Shown here one piece after another: positions 1-9,680 of a stretch of 64,000 nucleotides of DNA (position 1 is the first letter of the stretch; the number at the start of each line of letters is the position of its first letter). The stretch covers positions 1 through 64,000 of the forward strand of contig NZ_JAADJV010000004.1 of the NCBI RefSeq assembly GCF_011684115.1. The letters are read 5' to 3'. The notes beneath the pieces are model-generated. The model made no database searches and was not told the DNA's origin. It saw nothing but the letters and a program-made list of their open reading frames with translations. A program made the position numbers and the translations under genes. The stretch comes from Rahnella aceris. GTDB taxonomy: Bacteria; Pseudomonadota; Gammaproteobacteria; Enterobacterales; Enterobacteriaceae.

Positions 1-10
1 CTCTTCAATT
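1..10 (-). rRNA. 16S rRNA gene, extreme 5' end (partial)
   Basis: Read on the minus strand the first ten bases are AATTGAAGAG, the usual start of enterobacterial mature 16S rRNA. They lie directly downstream of a typical rrn leader with boxA and two promoters. The rest of the gene is outside the window. In E. coli the rrn operon next to yrdA is rrnD, so this is probably the equivalent operon (inference from position). Confidence 0.8.
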
Positions 11-171
11 AAAAGTTCGATTTGCTTCAACAAGTGAAGCGGTGCTCAGAGATTACTTCGTAATAATTCAACTAAATGAATTACTGCTTGGTCACTCTAA
101 GACTTGATATTTTTTGCCACCGAAGTGGCTGATATCGTCTTGTGAGTGCCCACACAGATTGTCTGATAAAT

Positions 172-183
172 TGTTAAAGAGCA
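172..183 (-). promoter_or_regulatory. rrn leader boxA antitermination site
   Basis: The minus strand reads TGCTCTTTAACA, followed by AATTTATCAGACAATCTG, the well known boxA and adjoining leader of enterobacterial rRNA operons. In the family boxA RNA recruits NusB-S10 and the antitermination complex. It sits about 160 bases before the 16S start and about 40 bases downstream of P2. Confidence 0.9.
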
Positions 184-222
184 GTGAGTTACGCGCTTTC
201 GCTTGCTAACTCGAGGTGGCGT

Positions 223-250
223 ATATTACGCTTTCCTCATTCAGTGTCAA
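223..250 (-). promoter_or_regulatory. rrn promoter P2
   Basis: On the minus strand TTGACA (250-245) and TAATAT (228-223) are separated by 16 bases. This matches the position and spacing of the enterobacterial rrn P2 promoter, between P1 and boxA. Confidence 0.85.
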
Positions 251-342
251 CCGTTTATTTTATCCGGTTGCCGCTGTTTTTAATCTTTCCGACCCGGTCA
301 CTTCGTGATGTTGTTCACGTTGTTCCCTGTCGATGGAGCGGC

Positions 343-370
343 ATTATAGGGATCCGAATTTTTTGCACAA
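343..370 (-). promoter_or_regulatory. rrn promoter P1
   Basis: On the minus strand TTGTGC (370-365) and a perfect TATAAT (348-343) are 16 bases apart, followed by a GC-rich discriminator (GCCGC), as expected of stringently controlled rRNA P1 promoters. A-tracts just upstream (about 372-395) could serve as an UP element. Fis sites would be expected further upstream but I did not identify them. Confidence 0.85.
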
Positions 371-470
371 GCCTTTTTTCCAATAAAAGGATCGACTGCG
401 TATTTTTCGACCCCTTCGCAGAGATCTCACCCGATCTGCTGCTTTTAACGCCGATCTTATCGCCCCTCAA

Positions 471-499
471 TTGGTATTTCCCCCGACCCGAACTATATT
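471..499 (+). promoter_or_regulatory. candidate yrdA promoter
   Basis: TTGGTA (471-476) and TATATT (494-499) are separated by 17 bases and lie 35 bases before the yrdA ATG, divergent from the rrn promoters. This is a sigma70-like match seen in the sequence only. Confidence 0.45.
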
Positions 500-533
500 G
501 CCAAGATTAATACTCACTTACGGGGTACTTCAG

Positions 534-1076
534 ATGTCTCAGACTTTACGTTCTTATCAGGGATTAACACCAACATTGGGTGAAAGAGTGATGGTGGATC
601 CCTCAAGCGTGGTGATTGGCGATGTGGATCTGGCTGATGACGTCAGTATCTGGCCACTGGTTGTGATACGTGGTGATGTGAATAATGTGGTTATCGGCTG
701 TCGGACTAATGTGCAGGATGGAAGTGTGCTCCATGTGACTCATCAGTCACGACATAATCCCGAGGGGCACCCTCTTATTATTGGGGAAGACGTCACTGTC
801 GGGCATAAGGCGATGCTGCATGGTTGCACGATCGGAAACAGAGTTTTGGTCGGAATGGGATCAATACTGCTGGATGGGGCTATCGTCGAAGACGATGTCA
901 TGATTGGCGCAGGCAGTCTGGTTCCACCTGGGAAAACACTCGAAAGTGGCTACCTCTATTTAGGAAGTCCTGTTAAGCAGATACGAGAACTGACTTCTGA
1001 TGAACTCGCTGGACTGACATACTCTTCTAATAATTATGTGACATGGAAAGATCTCTATCTTTCACAGGAGCAATAA
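534..1076 (+). CDS. yrdA: gamma-class carbonic anhydrase-like hexapeptide-repeat protein YrdA
   Basis: The 180-residue product is a left-handed beta-helix trimer protein built from hexapeptide repeats (roughly residues 25-150), closely resembling E. coli YrdA. Histidines expected to bind metal are visible in VLHVTH (about residue 66-71) and in VGHKAMLHG (about 89-97). The family is zinc-binding and related to gamma carbonic anhydrases, but the physiological reaction of YrdA itself is unsettled. I chose the ATG at 534, which begins MSQTLR like its homologues; the reading frame is open upstream to 471, but that stretch overlaps promoter DNA and has no counterpart. It is a single gene between the rrn promoter and a hairpin shared with aroE. 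The neighbour yrdB, found here in E. coli, is absent. Confidence 0.9.
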   Translation: MSQTLRSYQGLTPTLGERVMVDPSSVVIGDVDLADDVSIWPLVVIRGDVNNVVIGCRTNVQDGSVLHVTHQSRHNPEGHPLIIGEDVTVGHKAMLHGCTIGNRVLVGMGSILLDGAIVEDDVMIGAGSLVPPGKTLESGYLYLGSPVKQIRELTSDELAGLTYSSNNYVTWKDLYLSQEQ

Positions 1077-1085
1077 GAAGCGTAC

Positions 1086-1119
1086 TGCCTGAACAGTAAT
1101 AAATCTGATTGTTCAGGCA
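1086..1119. terminator. hairpin between convergent yrdA and aroE
   Basis: TGCCTGAACA (1086-1095) is perfectly inverted as TGTTCAGGCA (1110-1119) around a 14-base loop, in the 51-base gap between the two stop codons. The downstream T-run is short on either strand, so it may be a weak bidirectional terminator. Confidence 0.5.
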
Positions 1120-1127
1120 TTTCACAA

Positions 1128-1955
1128 TCACCCCAGCAAGTCTTTCTTTAGCTCCTCAAGCACTGGTTCTATTTGGGGCATCACCCCATGCCACAGATAA
1201 AAAGCGTGCGCTGCCTGCCCCACCAGCATCCCCAGCCCGTCTGCATAATGAGTTACCCCATTATTTTTCGCCCAGGTGATAAAAGGCGTTAAACCCGACT
1301 GATAAAACATGTCGTAGACGCGGGTCTGCGTCGTCAGCACACTTTCGGGGATCTCTGGGATCTGACCTTTAATACCCGATGCAGTAGCATTAATGATCAG
1401 ATCGAAAGATTCATCAGCCAGATCGGCCAAAGCAATAGCCCGGATATTCCCTTTCTTTTCGAAAATATGGCTCAGGTGCTGTGCGCGTTCAAACGTCCGG
1501 TTAGTAACAACAACCGGGCAGCCGTAGTACAGTAAAGGAAGTATCACCCCACGCGCAGCGCCACCGGCGCCAATCAGAAGAACCCGGTCCCCTCGCTTTA
1601 AAAGCGCCAGCCGTTCAAGATCATTCAACATGCCGATGCCGTCGGTGTTATCCCCAAGCAATCGCCCATCTTCGAACTTTTTAAGCGTATTCACAGCACC
1701 CGACATGGCAGCCCGCTCGGTCAGCTCATCTGACTCAGCAAAAGCGCGCTCTTTGAAAGGTACCGTAATATTTGCCCCCAGCGCTCCGTTTTCAAAAAAG
1801 GAACGCAACGTCTCTTCAAACGCTTCTTGCGGGGCCAGAACCGTGCCATATGTGTGATCGATCCCCGTCTGACGGGCGAAAAGCGCATGAATGCGAGGGG
1901 ATTTGCTATGGCCGATCGGATTTCCAAATACCGCAAAAGATGGCGTGACTTTCAT
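1128..1955 (-). CDS. aroE: shikimate dehydrogenase AroE
   Basis: This 275-residue enzyme carries out the NADPH-dependent reduction of 3-dehydroshikimate to shikimate, step four of the aromatic amino acid pathway, in the cytosol. The substrate-binding segment near the N-terminus contains [10 protein letters not shown]. The catalytic pair is present: Lys68 in NITVPFKE and Asp105 in GDNTDG. The nucleotide-binding Rossmann loop GAGGAARG is at 129-136, followed by NRT (NADP preference). Length matches E. coli AroE (272). It is the last gene of a tight minus-strand run dprA-smg-yrdD-tsaC-aroE, with a 3-base gap after tsaC. Confidence 0.97.
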   Translation of the reverse strand: MKVTPSFAVFGNPIGHSKSPRIHALFARQTGIDHTYGTVLAPQEAFEETLRSFFENGALGANITVPFKERAFAESDELTERAAMSGAVNTLKKFEDGRLLGDNTDGIGMLNDLERLALLKRGDRVLLIGAGGAARGVILPLLYYGCPVVVTNRTFERAQHLSHIFEKKGNIRAIALADLADESFDLIINATASGIKGQIPEIPESVLTTQTRVYDMFYQSGLTPFITWAKNNGVTHYADGLGMLVGQAAHAFYLWHGVMPQIEPVLEELKKDLLG

Positions 1956-1958
1956 TTG

Positions 1959-2528
1959 TTAACCTTGACGAATAAGGTTGCCAGTGAGGGCATCCCGAAT
2001 TTCAGATGGATTATCTCTTCCTCCTACATCGCCATCCAGCACGGGAAAATCTTTCCCAAACTGAAGCCTGACTTCTTCAGACAAACGGCAAGGAGGTTGC
2101 CCGTTCAGGTTCGCACTGGTTGAAACCAGCGGTTTTCCAAATTTTTGGCAGAGTTCTTTTACCAGAGGATGGTCTGTGACACGCACCGCCAGCGAAGTGA
2201 AACGGCCGGTAAGCCAATCAGGTGTCGAGGGTTTTGCAGGCATAACCCAGGTAACCGGGCCTGGCCAGAATGAAACGACATGCGCAAGCTGTTGCTCCGT
2301 TAAAGATGAGTCATCAATATAAGGAAGGAGCTGCTGATAATTGTCAGCAATCAGAATGAGTCCTTTATCTTTTGGACGTTTTTTCAGCGCCAGCAATGCC
2401 TCGACGGCTTGTTCGCTATCTGGGTCACACCCCAACCCGAAAACCGCTTCCGTTGGATAAGCAATAACATGTTGTCCGTGAAGCGCCTCAAGCACTGCAC
2501 TGAATGATTTTTCTGTCTCTTTATTCAT
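1959..2528 (-). CDS. tsaC: threonylcarbamoyl-AMP synthase TsaC
   Basis: This 189-residue YrdC-fold protein uses threonine, bicarbonate and ATP to make threonylcarbamoyl-AMP, the donor for t6A37 modification of ANN-decoding tRNAs. Family motifs are present: [13 protein letters not shown] near residues 24-36, the KKRP...KGLILI nucleotide-binding region near 49-60, and STSANLNG near 136-143. Length equals that of E. coli TsaC (190). Its start overlaps the end of yrdD by 8 bases, implying translational coupling. Confidence 0.95.
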   Translation of the reverse strand: MNKETEKSFSAVLEALHGQHVIAYPTEAVFGLGCDPDSEQAVEALLALKKRPKDKGLILIADNYQQLLPYIDDSSLTEQQLAHVVSFWPGPVTWVMPAKPSTPDWLTGRFTSLAVRVTDHPLVKELCQKFGKPLVSTSANLNGQPPCRLSEEVRLQFGKDFPVLDGDVGGRDNPSEIRDALTGNLIRQG

Positions 2529-3081
2529 CTTGTTCGTTATCTTTTATTTCAACGGCTTTGCCGCACAATTTACTGGCACAGAATAACTTAATCCCCTGAG
2601 CCGTTTTCTTTTCCATCAACAATGGGTAATGGCAATGAACACATTCTCCTGCAACTGGCTTATTATTGATGGCAAACTGACATTCCGGGTAACGATCACA
2701 GGCGTGGAATACTTTGCCAAAACGTGATTTGCGCTGTAACAGATGACCCTTTCCACATTGCGGGCAGCCCAGAGTAGTTTCTTCAGGCTTATCGATAGCT
2801 TCAATATGATCGCATTCAGGATACTGACTGCAACCAATAAACATGCCGTAACGCCCCTGCCGCAGCACCAAAGTAGAGTCACATTTAGGGCATGCCTGTC
2901 CTTCCAGGATTTTCACAATATGCCCATCCGCCTGTGATTTCAGGGGACGAACATACTGACATTGCGGGTAGGATGAACAACTGAGAAAGGGGCCGTGACG
3001 ACCACTACGGATCACCAAATCGGCCCCGCATGCTGGACAGGATCCATTTTGCTTATCAGCAAAAAGTGCTGCTTTTGTCAT
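2521..3081 (-). CDS. yrdD: topoisomerase-type zinc-ribbon protein YrdD
   Basis: The 186-residue protein is made of four tandem zinc ribbons like those at the C-terminus of DNA topoisomerase I, without any topoisomerase catalytic domain. The four-cysteine sets are at residues 15/18/35/41, 64/67/84/90, 106/109/128/134 and 147/150/168/173. It resembles E. coli YrdD (about 180 residues). Nucleic-acid binding is inferred from the fold, and the cellular role is not established. It lies between smg and tsaC in one operon. Confidence 0.92.
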   Translation of the reverse strand: MTKAALFADKQNGSCPACGADLVIRSGRHGPFLSCSSYPQCQYVRPLKSQADGHIVKILEGQACPKCDSTLVLRQGRYGMFIGCSQYPECDHIEAIDKPEETTLGCPQCGKGHLLQRKSRFGKVFHACDRYPECQFAINNKPVAGECVHCHYPLLMEKKTAQGIKLFCASKLCGKAVEIKDNEQDE

Positions 3082-3105
3082 ATGTTACGTTTTACCTGTT
3101 ATCTC

Positions 3106-3579
3106 TTAGTGCAGATAACCTTCATTAACTTCAAATAATAGCTCTTCCATTTGCTGATACGCTCTTTCATATCCGGGAATATTAAACAGAACCATCAGCA
3201 CGACCCACTTCAGATCTTCAAGATCGAATTCTTCAGTGTCCAGAGCCATAACACGATCGATAACCATCTCTCTGGTATCGAAATTCAATACTTTGATTTG
3301 TTCCAGAAACAGCAAAAAACCACGACAACTGCTATCTAACCGACTCGTTTCCTCATCGGTATACACACGTAATGCTGAAGGATCAGAATCCAGCATATAA
3401 GATGGGGTTCCACCCTCTTGCATATCCGCAAGTTTTTCAAGCCAATTCAGCGCATTGTGAATATCAGCCCGGTGAAAACCAGCCTCGGCCAAGTCATCCG
3501 TTAACCTATCCTCGTCAACATTCATCTCCGCTTCGTTGTGAATGTAAGTTTCAAATAAGTACATTAGTACGTCGAACAT
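3106..3579 (-). CDS. smg: Smg family protein (DUF494)
   Basis: The 157-residue product matches E. coli Smg in length and start ([14 protein letters not shown]). It is a small acidic, mostly helical protein of unknown function, conserved next to dprA across gammaproteobacteria. I chose the ATG at 3579 rather than the in-frame start 24 bases upstream because homologues begin there. The coding sequence overlaps the 3' end of dprA by 29 bases, so translation of the two is probably coupled. Confidence 0.92.
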   Translation of the reverse strand: MFDVLMYLFETYIHNEAEMNVDEDRLTDDLAEAGFHRADIHNALNWLEKLADMQEGGTPSYMLDSDPSALRVYTDEETSRLDSSCRGFLLFLEQIKVLNFDTREMVIDRVMALDTEEFDLEDLKWVVLMVLFNIPGYERAYQQMEELLFEVNEGYLH

Positions 3580-4720
3580 GGCTTGCCCTCTTAATTCGGA
3601 CATAGCCGCCGGGTACAGCTGCGATCCATCCTGCTAACTCCAGTTCGAGTAGTTTACCTACAACTTCTGGCACAGGTTGGCCGGCACGTTCGGCGACGAC
3701 GTCAACAGATGTCACCTCATATTCTACGTTAGCCAACACATCAGCAAATGGCAATTCAACTTCGCTATCTGGCGCACAAATATTCACCTCTGACGCATCA
3801 GAGTGACCATCCGGAGGCATTTTCAAGGATTCTGACGCTTTGATATTTGGAAACCAGGTCAGCCCGCTTCCTATATGTTCGGCGATATCATTGGGCTCAG
3901 TCACCAGATAAGCGCCCTGCTGAATAAGCCAGTGTGTTCCTTCGCAGGTTGCACTTCCCAGCGGGCCTGGCAACGCGAACACTTCCCTTCCTTGCTCCAG
4001 TGCATAGCGTGCAGTAATCAATGAGCCGCTGCGCAGCGTGGCTTCGATAACAAGTACACCCGCACTCAACCCGCTGATAACCCGGTTACGGCGGGGAAAG
4101 TGGGCTGCTAAAGGCGGCGCAGTCACCAGATGTTCTGAAACCAGAGCTCCTCCCTGCTCGAGGATGCGATCTGCGAGCTTCAGATGACAGGGTGGATAGC
4201 GCTTCATCAGTCCGCTTCCCAACACAGCAATCGTCTTACCCTGAGCTTCTAGTGTTGCCTTATGGCTGATTCCATCAATTCCCATTGCCAGACCGCTTGT
4301 CACGGTAAAACCACTGCTGACCAGGCCCCCTGCAAATACCTGTGCATATTGTTCGCCATAATGTGAGTAATCGCGGCTTCCCACCATCGCTATTTGCGGG
4401 GATAGCAGTAATTCAGCGGCTCCTTCTGCGAACAAAATCAGAGGCGGGGAGGATATTTGTGCTAACAGCGGGGAATAAAACTCGCTACCAAAAGTAATAA
4501 GATGACAATTCTCTCCTTCCAGCCATTTCAATGATTCAACTAACCAGCGCTGATTAATATGCTGAAAATCGGCTATTTGTTCGGGGAGAAGCCCACTGTT
4601 TGCTAATTCTGAGGACGAATAAATGCCCCGGCAGAATAAGGTCTGAATGATCCCCATAGCGTGATGAGGATCGAGGCGTTTTACCACCGACAAACGTATC
4701 CATGCTTCCTGTAATGTCAT
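3551..4720 (-). CDS. dprA: DNA-processing protein DprA (Smf)
   Basis: This 389-residue protein binds incoming single-stranded DNA and loads RecA in naturally competent bacteria; its role in enterobacteria is less clear. The Rossmann-like DprA domain is evident: GSR at 114-116, SGLAMGIDG at 142-150, then [10 protein letters not shown] and [24 protein letters not shown]-terminal winged-helix region ends in [15 protein letters not shown], as in E. coli Smf. I chose the ATG at 4720 because AAGGG lies 8 bases upstream; a TTG 18 bases further upstream is the alternative. It is the first gene of the run leading to aroE and is divergent from def. Confidence 0.93.
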   Translation of the reverse strand: MTLQEAWIRLSVVKRLDPHHAMGIIQTLFCRGIYSSSELANSGLLPEQIADFQHINQRWLVESLKWLEGENCHLITFGSEFYSPLLAQISSPPLILFAEGAAELLLSPQIAMVGSRDYSHYGEQYAQVFAGGLVSSGFTVTSGLAMGIDGISHKATLEAQGKTIAVLGSGLMKRYPPCHLKLADRILEQGGALVSEHLVTAPPLAAHFPRRNRVISGLSAGVLVIEATLRSGSLITARYALEQGREVFALPGPLGSATCEGTHWLIQQGAYLVTEPNDIAEHIGSGLTWFPNIKASESLKMPPDGHSDASEVNICAPDSEVELPFADVLANVEYEVTSVDVVAERAGQPVPEVVGKLLELELAGWIAAVPGGYVRIKRASHVRRTNVLI

Positions 4721-4773
4721 TATCCATTCCCTTCTCAAGGCCTTTCAGCGACTGATACAATTGGCAGAGGATG

Positions 4774-4803
4774 CTGTCAATCTGGGCAGGAAATGTCTAG
4801 AAT
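4774..4803 (+). promoter_or_regulatory. candidate def-fmt promoter
   Basis: CTGTCA (4774-4779) and TAGAAT (4798-4803) are separated by 18 bases and lie 46 bases before def. Each hexamer has about four of six consensus bases, so this is a plausible but modest sigma70 promoter. Confidence 0.4.
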
Positions 4804-4848
4804 AGAGTCTATATATCTTCAATCAATTGAATAAAGATCCAGAAAAAT

Positions 4849-5361
4849 ATGTCCGTATTACAGATATTACATTTCCCAGACGAGCGGCTTCGCATAACGG
4901 CAAAACCGGTCAAAGAAGTTAACGCTGAAATCCAGCAGATCGTGGATGATATGTTTGAAACCATGTATGCAGAGGAAGGCATTGGCCTTGCTGCAACTCA
5001 GGTCGATATTCATCAGCGTATCATCGTGATTGATGTCTCTGAAAACCGCGACGAGCGTCTGGTTCTCATCAACCCTGAATTGCTGGAAAAGAGCGGCGAA
5101 ACCGGGATTGAAGAAGGCTGTCTGTCGATCCCTGATCAACGGGCGCTGGTGCCGCGTGCTGAAAAAGTAAAAATCCGCGCGCTTGACCGTGACGGTAAAA
5201 CCTTCGAGCTCGAAGCCGATGATCTGCTGGCAATTTGTATCCAGCATGAAATGGATCATCTGGTAGGTAAATTATTCGTGGATTACTTGTCTCCGTTGAA
5301 ACGTCAGCGTATTCGCCAGAAAATGGAAAAAATGGCCAAGCTGAACGCACGGGCTGACTAA
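4849..5361 (+). CDS. def: peptide deformylase
   Basis: This 170-residue metalloenzyme removes the formyl group from the N-terminal methionine of nascent proteins at the ribosome exit. All three family motifs are present: GIGLAATQ at 44-51, EGCLS with metal ligand Cys91, and QHEMDH with ligands His133 and His137 and catalytic Glu134. It is nearly identical to E. coli Def in length and sequence. It starts an operon with fmt (25-base gap), pairing removal and addition of the formyl group. Confidence 0.98.
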   Translation: MSVLQILHFPDERLRITAKPVKEVNAEIQQIVDDMFETMYAEEGIGLAATQVDIHQRIIVIDVSENRDERLVLINPELLEKSGETGIEEGCLSIPDQRALVPRAEKVKIRALDRDGKTFELEADDLLAICIQHEMDHLVGKLFVDYLSPLKRQRIRQKMEKMAKLNARAD

Positions 5362-5386
5362 TATTCGTGTAACACAGGACACTGCT

Positions 5387-6322
5387 TTGCGAATCATATT
5401 TGCCGGTACTCCGGACTTTGCAGCGCGTCATCTTGACGCGCTTTTATCATCAGAACATCAGGTTGTCGGTGTTTTCACTCAGCCCGATCGCCCTGCTGGC
5501 CGCGGTAATAAACTTACCGCAAGTCCGGTTAAAGTTCTGGCTCAAACCCACGACATCCCGGTTTTCCAGCCTAAATCCTTGCGCCCGGAAGAGAATCAGT
5601 CTCTGGTTTCCGCGCTTGAGGCGGACATTATGGTAGTCGTTGCTTATGGTTTGATCCTGCCAAAAGCCGTGCTTGATATGCCGAAATTGGGCTGCATCAA
5701 TGTGCATGGCTCATTATTGCCACGCTGGCGTGGCGCAGCACCGATTCAGCGATCTCTTTGGGCAGGTGATACAAAAACAGGTATCACCATCATGCAGATG
5801 GATGTCGGCCTTGATACCGGCGATATGCTGCACAAAGTAGAATGTGACATTCTCCCCGAGGATACCAGCGCATCGCTTTACAACAAGCTGGCTGAGCTGG
5901 GCCCACAGGGTATGCTTGAAACATTACAGCAGCTGGCGAACGGCTCAGCAAAACCTGAAGTTCAAAGCGAAGAACACGTAACCTACGCTGAGAAACTCAG
6001 CAAGGAAGAAGCCCGCTTAGACTGGAATCTATCGGCCGAACAACTTGAACGCTGTATTCGTGCATTTAACCCATGGCCCGTCAGCTTCTTTATGATTGAT
6101 GATCAGCCTGTGAAAGTCTGGCAGGCTGAATGTCTGTCAGGAAAAAGCAGCGCTGCACCCGGGACTATTGTTGCTGCCGACAAAAAGGGTATTCAGATTG
6201 CAACATCCGATGGCATCCTGAACATCACCCAGTTACAACCCTCAGGTAAAAAAGCAATGTCCGCACAGGATTTGCTGAACTCTCGTCGCGAATGGTTTAT
6301 CGAAGGCACGCGTTTAGCCTGA
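5387..6322 (+). CDS. fmt: methionyl-tRNA formyltransferase
   Basis: This 311-residue enzyme formylates initiator Met-tRNA using 10-formyltetrahydrofolate. The N-terminal formyltransferase domain holds the catalytic triad Asn105, His107 ([18 protein letters not shown]) and Asp143 (VGLDTGD). The C-terminal OB-fold domain begins near residue 205. The start appears to be TTG at 5387: AGGA lies 7 bases upstream and no in-frame ATG or GTG occurs between the def stop and [13 protein letters not shown]. coli Fmt has four more residues (MSES) at this end. A rare start codon could limit expression (inference). Confidence 0.96.
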   Translation: MRIIFAGTPDFAARHLDALLSSEHQVVGVFTQPDRPAGRGNKLTASPVKVLAQTHDIPVFQPKSLRPEENQSLVSALEADIMVVVAYGLILPKAVLDMPKLGCINVHGSLLPRWRGAAPIQRSLWAGDTKTGITIMQMDVGLDTGDMLHKVECDILPEDTSASLYNKLAELGPQGMLETLQQLANGSAKPEVQSEEHVTYAEKLSKEEARLDWNLSAEQLERCIRAFNPWPVSFFMIDDQPVKVWQAECLSGKSSAAPGTIVAADKKGIQIATSDGILNITQLQPSGKKAMSAQDLLNSRREWFIEGTRLA

Positions 6323-6397
6323 CCATAACGACTACGCCCGATATTTCGTCGGGCCTTATCTCTTTGATAATGCTGGCTCCGGTCAGCTTTTTTGACT

Positions 6398-7687
6398 ATG
6401 AAAACAGCCTATAATCTCCGTAGCATTGCCGCTCAAGCCATCAGCCAGGTTTTGGACAAAGGATTATCCCTGTCCACTGTTCTTCCTGGTCTGCAGAAAA
6501 ACGTCTCAGAAAAAGATCGCGGACTCCTTCAGGAGCTGTGCTTTGGTACGCTTCGCGTCCTCCCACAGTTGGAATGGTGCTTGCAGCAACTGATGGCAAA
6601 ACCTCTCACTGGTAAGCAAAGAACATTGCATTACTTACTGATGGTGGGTCTGTATCAGCTGATCCATACCCGGATTCCGGCACACGCCGTACTGGCTGAA
6701 ACTGTTGACGGTGCCGTTGCGCTAAAACGCCCTCAGTTAAAAGGTCTGATCAACGGCGTGTTGCGTCAGTTTCAGCGGCAGCAGGAAGAATTGCTTCAAC
6801 GCATGGCCAACAATGACAGCCGCCATCTCCACCCGAGCTGGCTTCTTAACCGCCTGAAAAAAGCTTACCCCACTGACTGGGAAAGTATCGTTGATGCCAA
6901 TAATCAAAGGCCGCCGATGTGGCTGCGCGTCAACAGGCAGCATCACACACGCGACGAGTACCTACACCTGTTAAACGAAGTACACATCGAAGCAGTTCCG
7001 CATCCGGAATACCGCGATGCATTACGGCTGAACACGCCATGTCAGGTAAACCTTCTTCCGGGATTCACAGAAGGCTGGGTCACCGTTCAGGATGCTTCGG
7101 CACAAGGCAGTGTTGATCTGCTGGATCCACAGAATGGCGAATTGATCCTCGACTTATGTTGCGCGCCGGGCGGGAAAACTACCCATATTCTGGAAGCTGC
7201 ACCTAAAGCGCATGTTCTCGCTGTTGATGTGGATGAGCAACGTTTGAAACGTGTTCATGAAAACCTTCAGCGTTTGAAACTCAGCGCGGAAGTGAAGCAA
7301 GGCGATGGGCGCGAGCCGCAGATGTGGGCAGGTGATCGCATTTTCGACCGCATTCTTCTCGATGCCCCCTGTTCAGCGACGGGCGTTATCCGCCGGCATC
7401 CTGACATCAAATGGCTGCGCAGAGACAGTGATATTGCCGAACTCGCCAGCCTCCAAAAAGAAATTCTTGATGCCATCTGGCCACGGCTAAAAAGTAAAGG
7501 GATCATGGTGTACGCCACCTGTTCGATTTTGCCGGATGAAAACTGCCAGCAAATAGCCTCATTCCTCGAATCACATCAGGATGCTACGCTGGTTGAAACC
7601 GGAACGATGGAAAAACCGGGCCGACAGAATCTTCCACATCCTGAAGATGGCGATGGATTCTATTACGCTAAACTTGTTAAAAGCTGA
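6398..7687 (+). CDS. rsmB: 16S rRNA m5C967 methyltransferase RsmB
   Basis: This 429-residue enzyme methylates C967 of 16S rRNA with S-adenosylmethionine. An N-terminal NusB-like RNA-binding domain (about 1-140) precedes a Rossmann methyltransferase domain. SAM motif CAPGGKTTH follows LDLC, and the two conserved cysteines are in DAPCSATG and ATCSI. I chose the ATG at 6398, giving exactly the E. coli length; a TTG lies two codons upstream. One position in the SAM motif reads LCCAPGG where E. coli has LCAAPGG. It follows fmt after 75 bases containing a small GC hairpin. Confidence 0.96.
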   Translation: MKTAYNLRSIAAQAISQVLDKGLSLSTVLPGLQKNVSEKDRGLLQELCFGTLRVLPQLEWCLQQLMAKPLTGKQRTLHYLLMVGLYQLIHTRIPAHAVLAETVDGAVALKRPQLKGLINGVLRQFQRQQEELLQRMANNDSRHLHPSWLLNRLKKAYPTDWESIVDANNQRPPMWLRVNRQHHTRDEYLHLLNEVHIEAVPHPEYRDALRLNTPCQVNLLPGFTEGWVTVQDASAQGSVDLLDPQNGELILDLCCAPGGKTTHILEAAPKAHVLAVDVDEQRLKRVHENLQRLKLSAEVKQGDGREPQMWAGDRIFDRILLDAPCSATGVIRRHPDIKWLRRDSDIAELASLQKEILDAIWPRLKSKGIMVYATCSILPDENCQQIASFLESHQDATLVETGTMEKPGRQNLPHPEDGDGFYYAKLVKS

Positions 7688-7747
7688 ATATCTCGTATTA
7701 GTGCTGTTTACTCAGGCTAATACCTTCGAGGCAAAGCAGAGAGTCAT

Positions 7748-9124
7748 ATGAAAATAATCATTCTCGGGGCCGGGCAAGTTGGCGGAACACTTGCCGAAAA
7801 CCTGGTTGGTGAAAACAACGACATCACGGTTGTCGACACGAATACCATCCGGCTGCGTCAGCTTCAGGATAAGTTTGACCTGCGTGTAGTCCAGGGGCAC
7901 GGTTCTCACCCTCGTGTACTTCGCGAAGCCGGCGCCGAAGATGCAGATATGCTGGTGGCTGTGACGAATTCCGATGAAACTAATATGGTCGCCTGCCAGA
8001 TTGCCTATTCACTGTTTAACACACCAAACCGCATTGCCCGTATCCGTTCAACTGAATATATCCGTGAATCTGAAAAACTTTTCCATCCGGAAGCCGTGCC
8101 TATCGACCACCTGATTTCTCCGGAGCAACTGGTCACGGATTATATCTACAAACTCATTGAGTATCCGGGTGCACTACAGGTGGTGAATTTCGCAGAAGGC
8201 AAAGTCAGTATTGCGGCGGTAAAAGCCTATTACGGTGGGCCTTTAGTCGGTAATGCACTCTCTTCAATGCGTGAACACATGCCGCACATTGAAACGCGGG
8301 TTGCAGCCATTTTCCGCCAGGATCGTCCTATTCGCCCCCAGGGTTCAACCATTATCGAAGCCGGTGATGAAGTATTCTTTGTGGCTGCTTCTCAGCATAT
8401 CCGTGCAGTCATGAGCGAGCTTCAGAGGCTCGAAAAGCCTTATAAACGAATCATGATCGTAGGTGGCGGCAATGTCGGGGCGGGGCTTGCACAACGGCTA
8501 GAGAAGAATTACAGCGTAAAACTCATCGAGCGGGATCAGCAGCGAGCCGCAGAGCTTGCAGAGATATTGCAAGATACGATTGTCTTCTACGGTGATGCCT
8601 CGGATCAGGAATTGCTGGCTGAAGAGCATATTGAACAAGTGGATGTATTCATCGCTATTACCAATGATGATGAAGCGAACATCATGTCCGCAATGCTGGC
8701 CAAGAGGATGGGCGCGAAAAAGGCGATGGTTCTCATCCAGCGCAGTGCATATGTCGATTTGGTGCAGGGCAGCGTCATCGATATTGCAATTTCGCCTCAG
8801 CAGGCAACGATTTCAGCGTTGCTTGGACACGTCAGAAAAGCAGACATCGTCAGTGTTTCATCGCTGAGACGCGGTGTCGCGGAAGCCATTGAAGCAATTG
8901 CACATGGCGATGAGACAACATCAAAAGTTGTGGGTCGTACCGTGGAACAAATCAAACTGCCACCCGGTACAACGATTGGGGCTATTGTGCGCGGTAATGA
9001 GGTTATTATTGCCAACGGCACCAGCAGGATCCAACAGGGTGACCATGTTGTGATGTTTATTACCGATAAGAAGTTTGTCAGGGATGTTGAACGGCTGTTC
9101 CAGCCAAGCCCATTCTTCTTATAA
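7748..9124 (+). CDS. trkA: Trk potassium uptake system regulatory subunit TrkA
   Basis: This 458-residue peripheral membrane protein binds NAD(H) or nucleotides and gates the TrkH/TrkG potassium channels from the cytosol. It has a duplicated layout: RCK_N domains starting at residues 1 and about 232, with loops GAGQVG (7-12) and GGGNVG (about 239-244), each followed by a TrkA_C domain. Length equals that of E. coli TrkA. It lies downstream of rsmB as in E. coli. Its own upstream gap is only 60 bases, so it is probably read with fmt-rsmB. Confidence 0.97.
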   Translation: MKIIILGAGQVGGTLAENLVGENNDITVVDTNTIRLRQLQDKFDLRVVQGHGSHPRVLREAGAEDADMLVAVTNSDETNMVACQIAYSLFNTPNRIARIRSTEYIRESEKLFHPEAVPIDHLISPEQLVTDYIYKLIEYPGALQVVNFAEGKVSIAAVKAYYGGPLVGNALSSMREHMPHIETRVAAIFRQDRPIRPQGSTIIEAGDEVFFVAASQHIRAVMSELQRLEKPYKRIMIVGGGNVGAGLAQRLEKNYSVKLIERDQQRAAELAEILQDTIVFYGDASDQELLAEEHIEQVDVFIAITNDDEANIMSAMLAKRMGAKKAMVLIQRSAYVDLVQGSVIDIAISPQQATISALLGHVRKADIVSVSSLRRGVAEAIEAIAHGDETTSKVVGRTVEQIKLPPGTTIGAIVRGNEVIIANGTSRIQQGDHVVMFITDKKFVRDVERLFQPSPFFL

Positions 9125-9186
9125 ATTGCACCTTTTGTTAATCGAATTTAGCGTTAATTGAGTTTCAGATGAGAAGTTTTGTAGCG

Positions 9187-9206
9187 AAGACCCTGCAAAT
9201 GGTCTT
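9187..9206. other. small hairpin upstream of mscL
   Basis: AAGACC (9187-9192) is inverted as GGTCTT (9201-9206) in the 124-base trkA-mscL gap and is followed by TTACTTAG. It could be a weak trkA terminator or part of the mscL leader. The stem is short. Confidence 0.35.
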
Positions 9207-9248
9207 TACTTAGTTTGACATATTTGATGAATTTGCCAAGGAGTATTT

Positions 9249-9665
9249 ATGAGTTTTATGAAAGAGTTTCGTGAGTTTGCCATGCGCGGCAACGTGGTCG
9301 ACCTGGCAGTCGGTGTTATCATCGGCGCCGCTTTTGGCAAAATAGTATCGTCATTTGTCGCTGATATTATTATGCCACCGCTAGGCTTGCTGATTGGCGG
9401 AGTTGATTTTAAGCAGTTTGCTTTTGTCCTCAGGGAGGCCCAGGGAGCAGCACCCGCAGTAGTCATGCATTACGGGGTATTCATTCAGAACGTGTTTGAT
9501 TTCATCATTGTTGCACTGGCCATATTCTGCGCAATTACCTTGATGAATAAAATGCGTCGTAAGCAGGAAGATAAGCCCGCTGCACCACCTAAACCAACAG
9601 CGGAAGAAACTCTGTTAGCGGAAATTCGTGATTTGCTGAAAGAGCAGCAGGCACCGAAACTGTAA
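9249..9665 (+). CDS. mscL: large-conductance mechanosensitive channel MscL
   Basis: This 138-residue inner-membrane protein forms a homopentameric pore that opens under high membrane tension during hypo-osmotic shock. It shows the amphipathic N-terminal helix ([14 protein letters not shown]), a first membrane helix at about 15-45 with [17 protein letters not shown], a periplasmic loop and a second helix at about 73-100. A cytoplasmic bundle ends the protein ([10 protein letters not shown]). AAGGAG is well placed before the ATG. It converges on arfA with a 15-base gap. Confidence 0.97.
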   Translation: MSFMKEFREFAMRGNVVDLAVGVIIGAAFGKIVSSFVADIIMPPLGLLIGGVDFKQFAFVLREAQGAAPAVVMHYGVFIQNVFDFIIVALAIFCAITLMNKMRRKQEDKPAAPPKPTAEETLLAEIRDLLKEQQAPKL

Positions 9666-9680
9666 TTCTGCTTAGACTGA

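Noticed and set aside
184..510. 108-residue open frame over the rrn promoters
   Set aside because: It coincides with P1, P2 and boxA on the other strand and resembles no protein I know.
471..533. N-terminal extension of yrdA starting at 471
   Set aside because: The extra 21 residues have no counterpart in homologues and overlap the likely yrdA promoter; the ATG at 534 fits the family start.
6336..6354. GCCCGA/TCGGGC hairpin between fmt and rsmB as a terminator
   Set aside because: The stem is only six base pairs with no T-run, and the genes are normally co-transcribed; it may attenuate at most.
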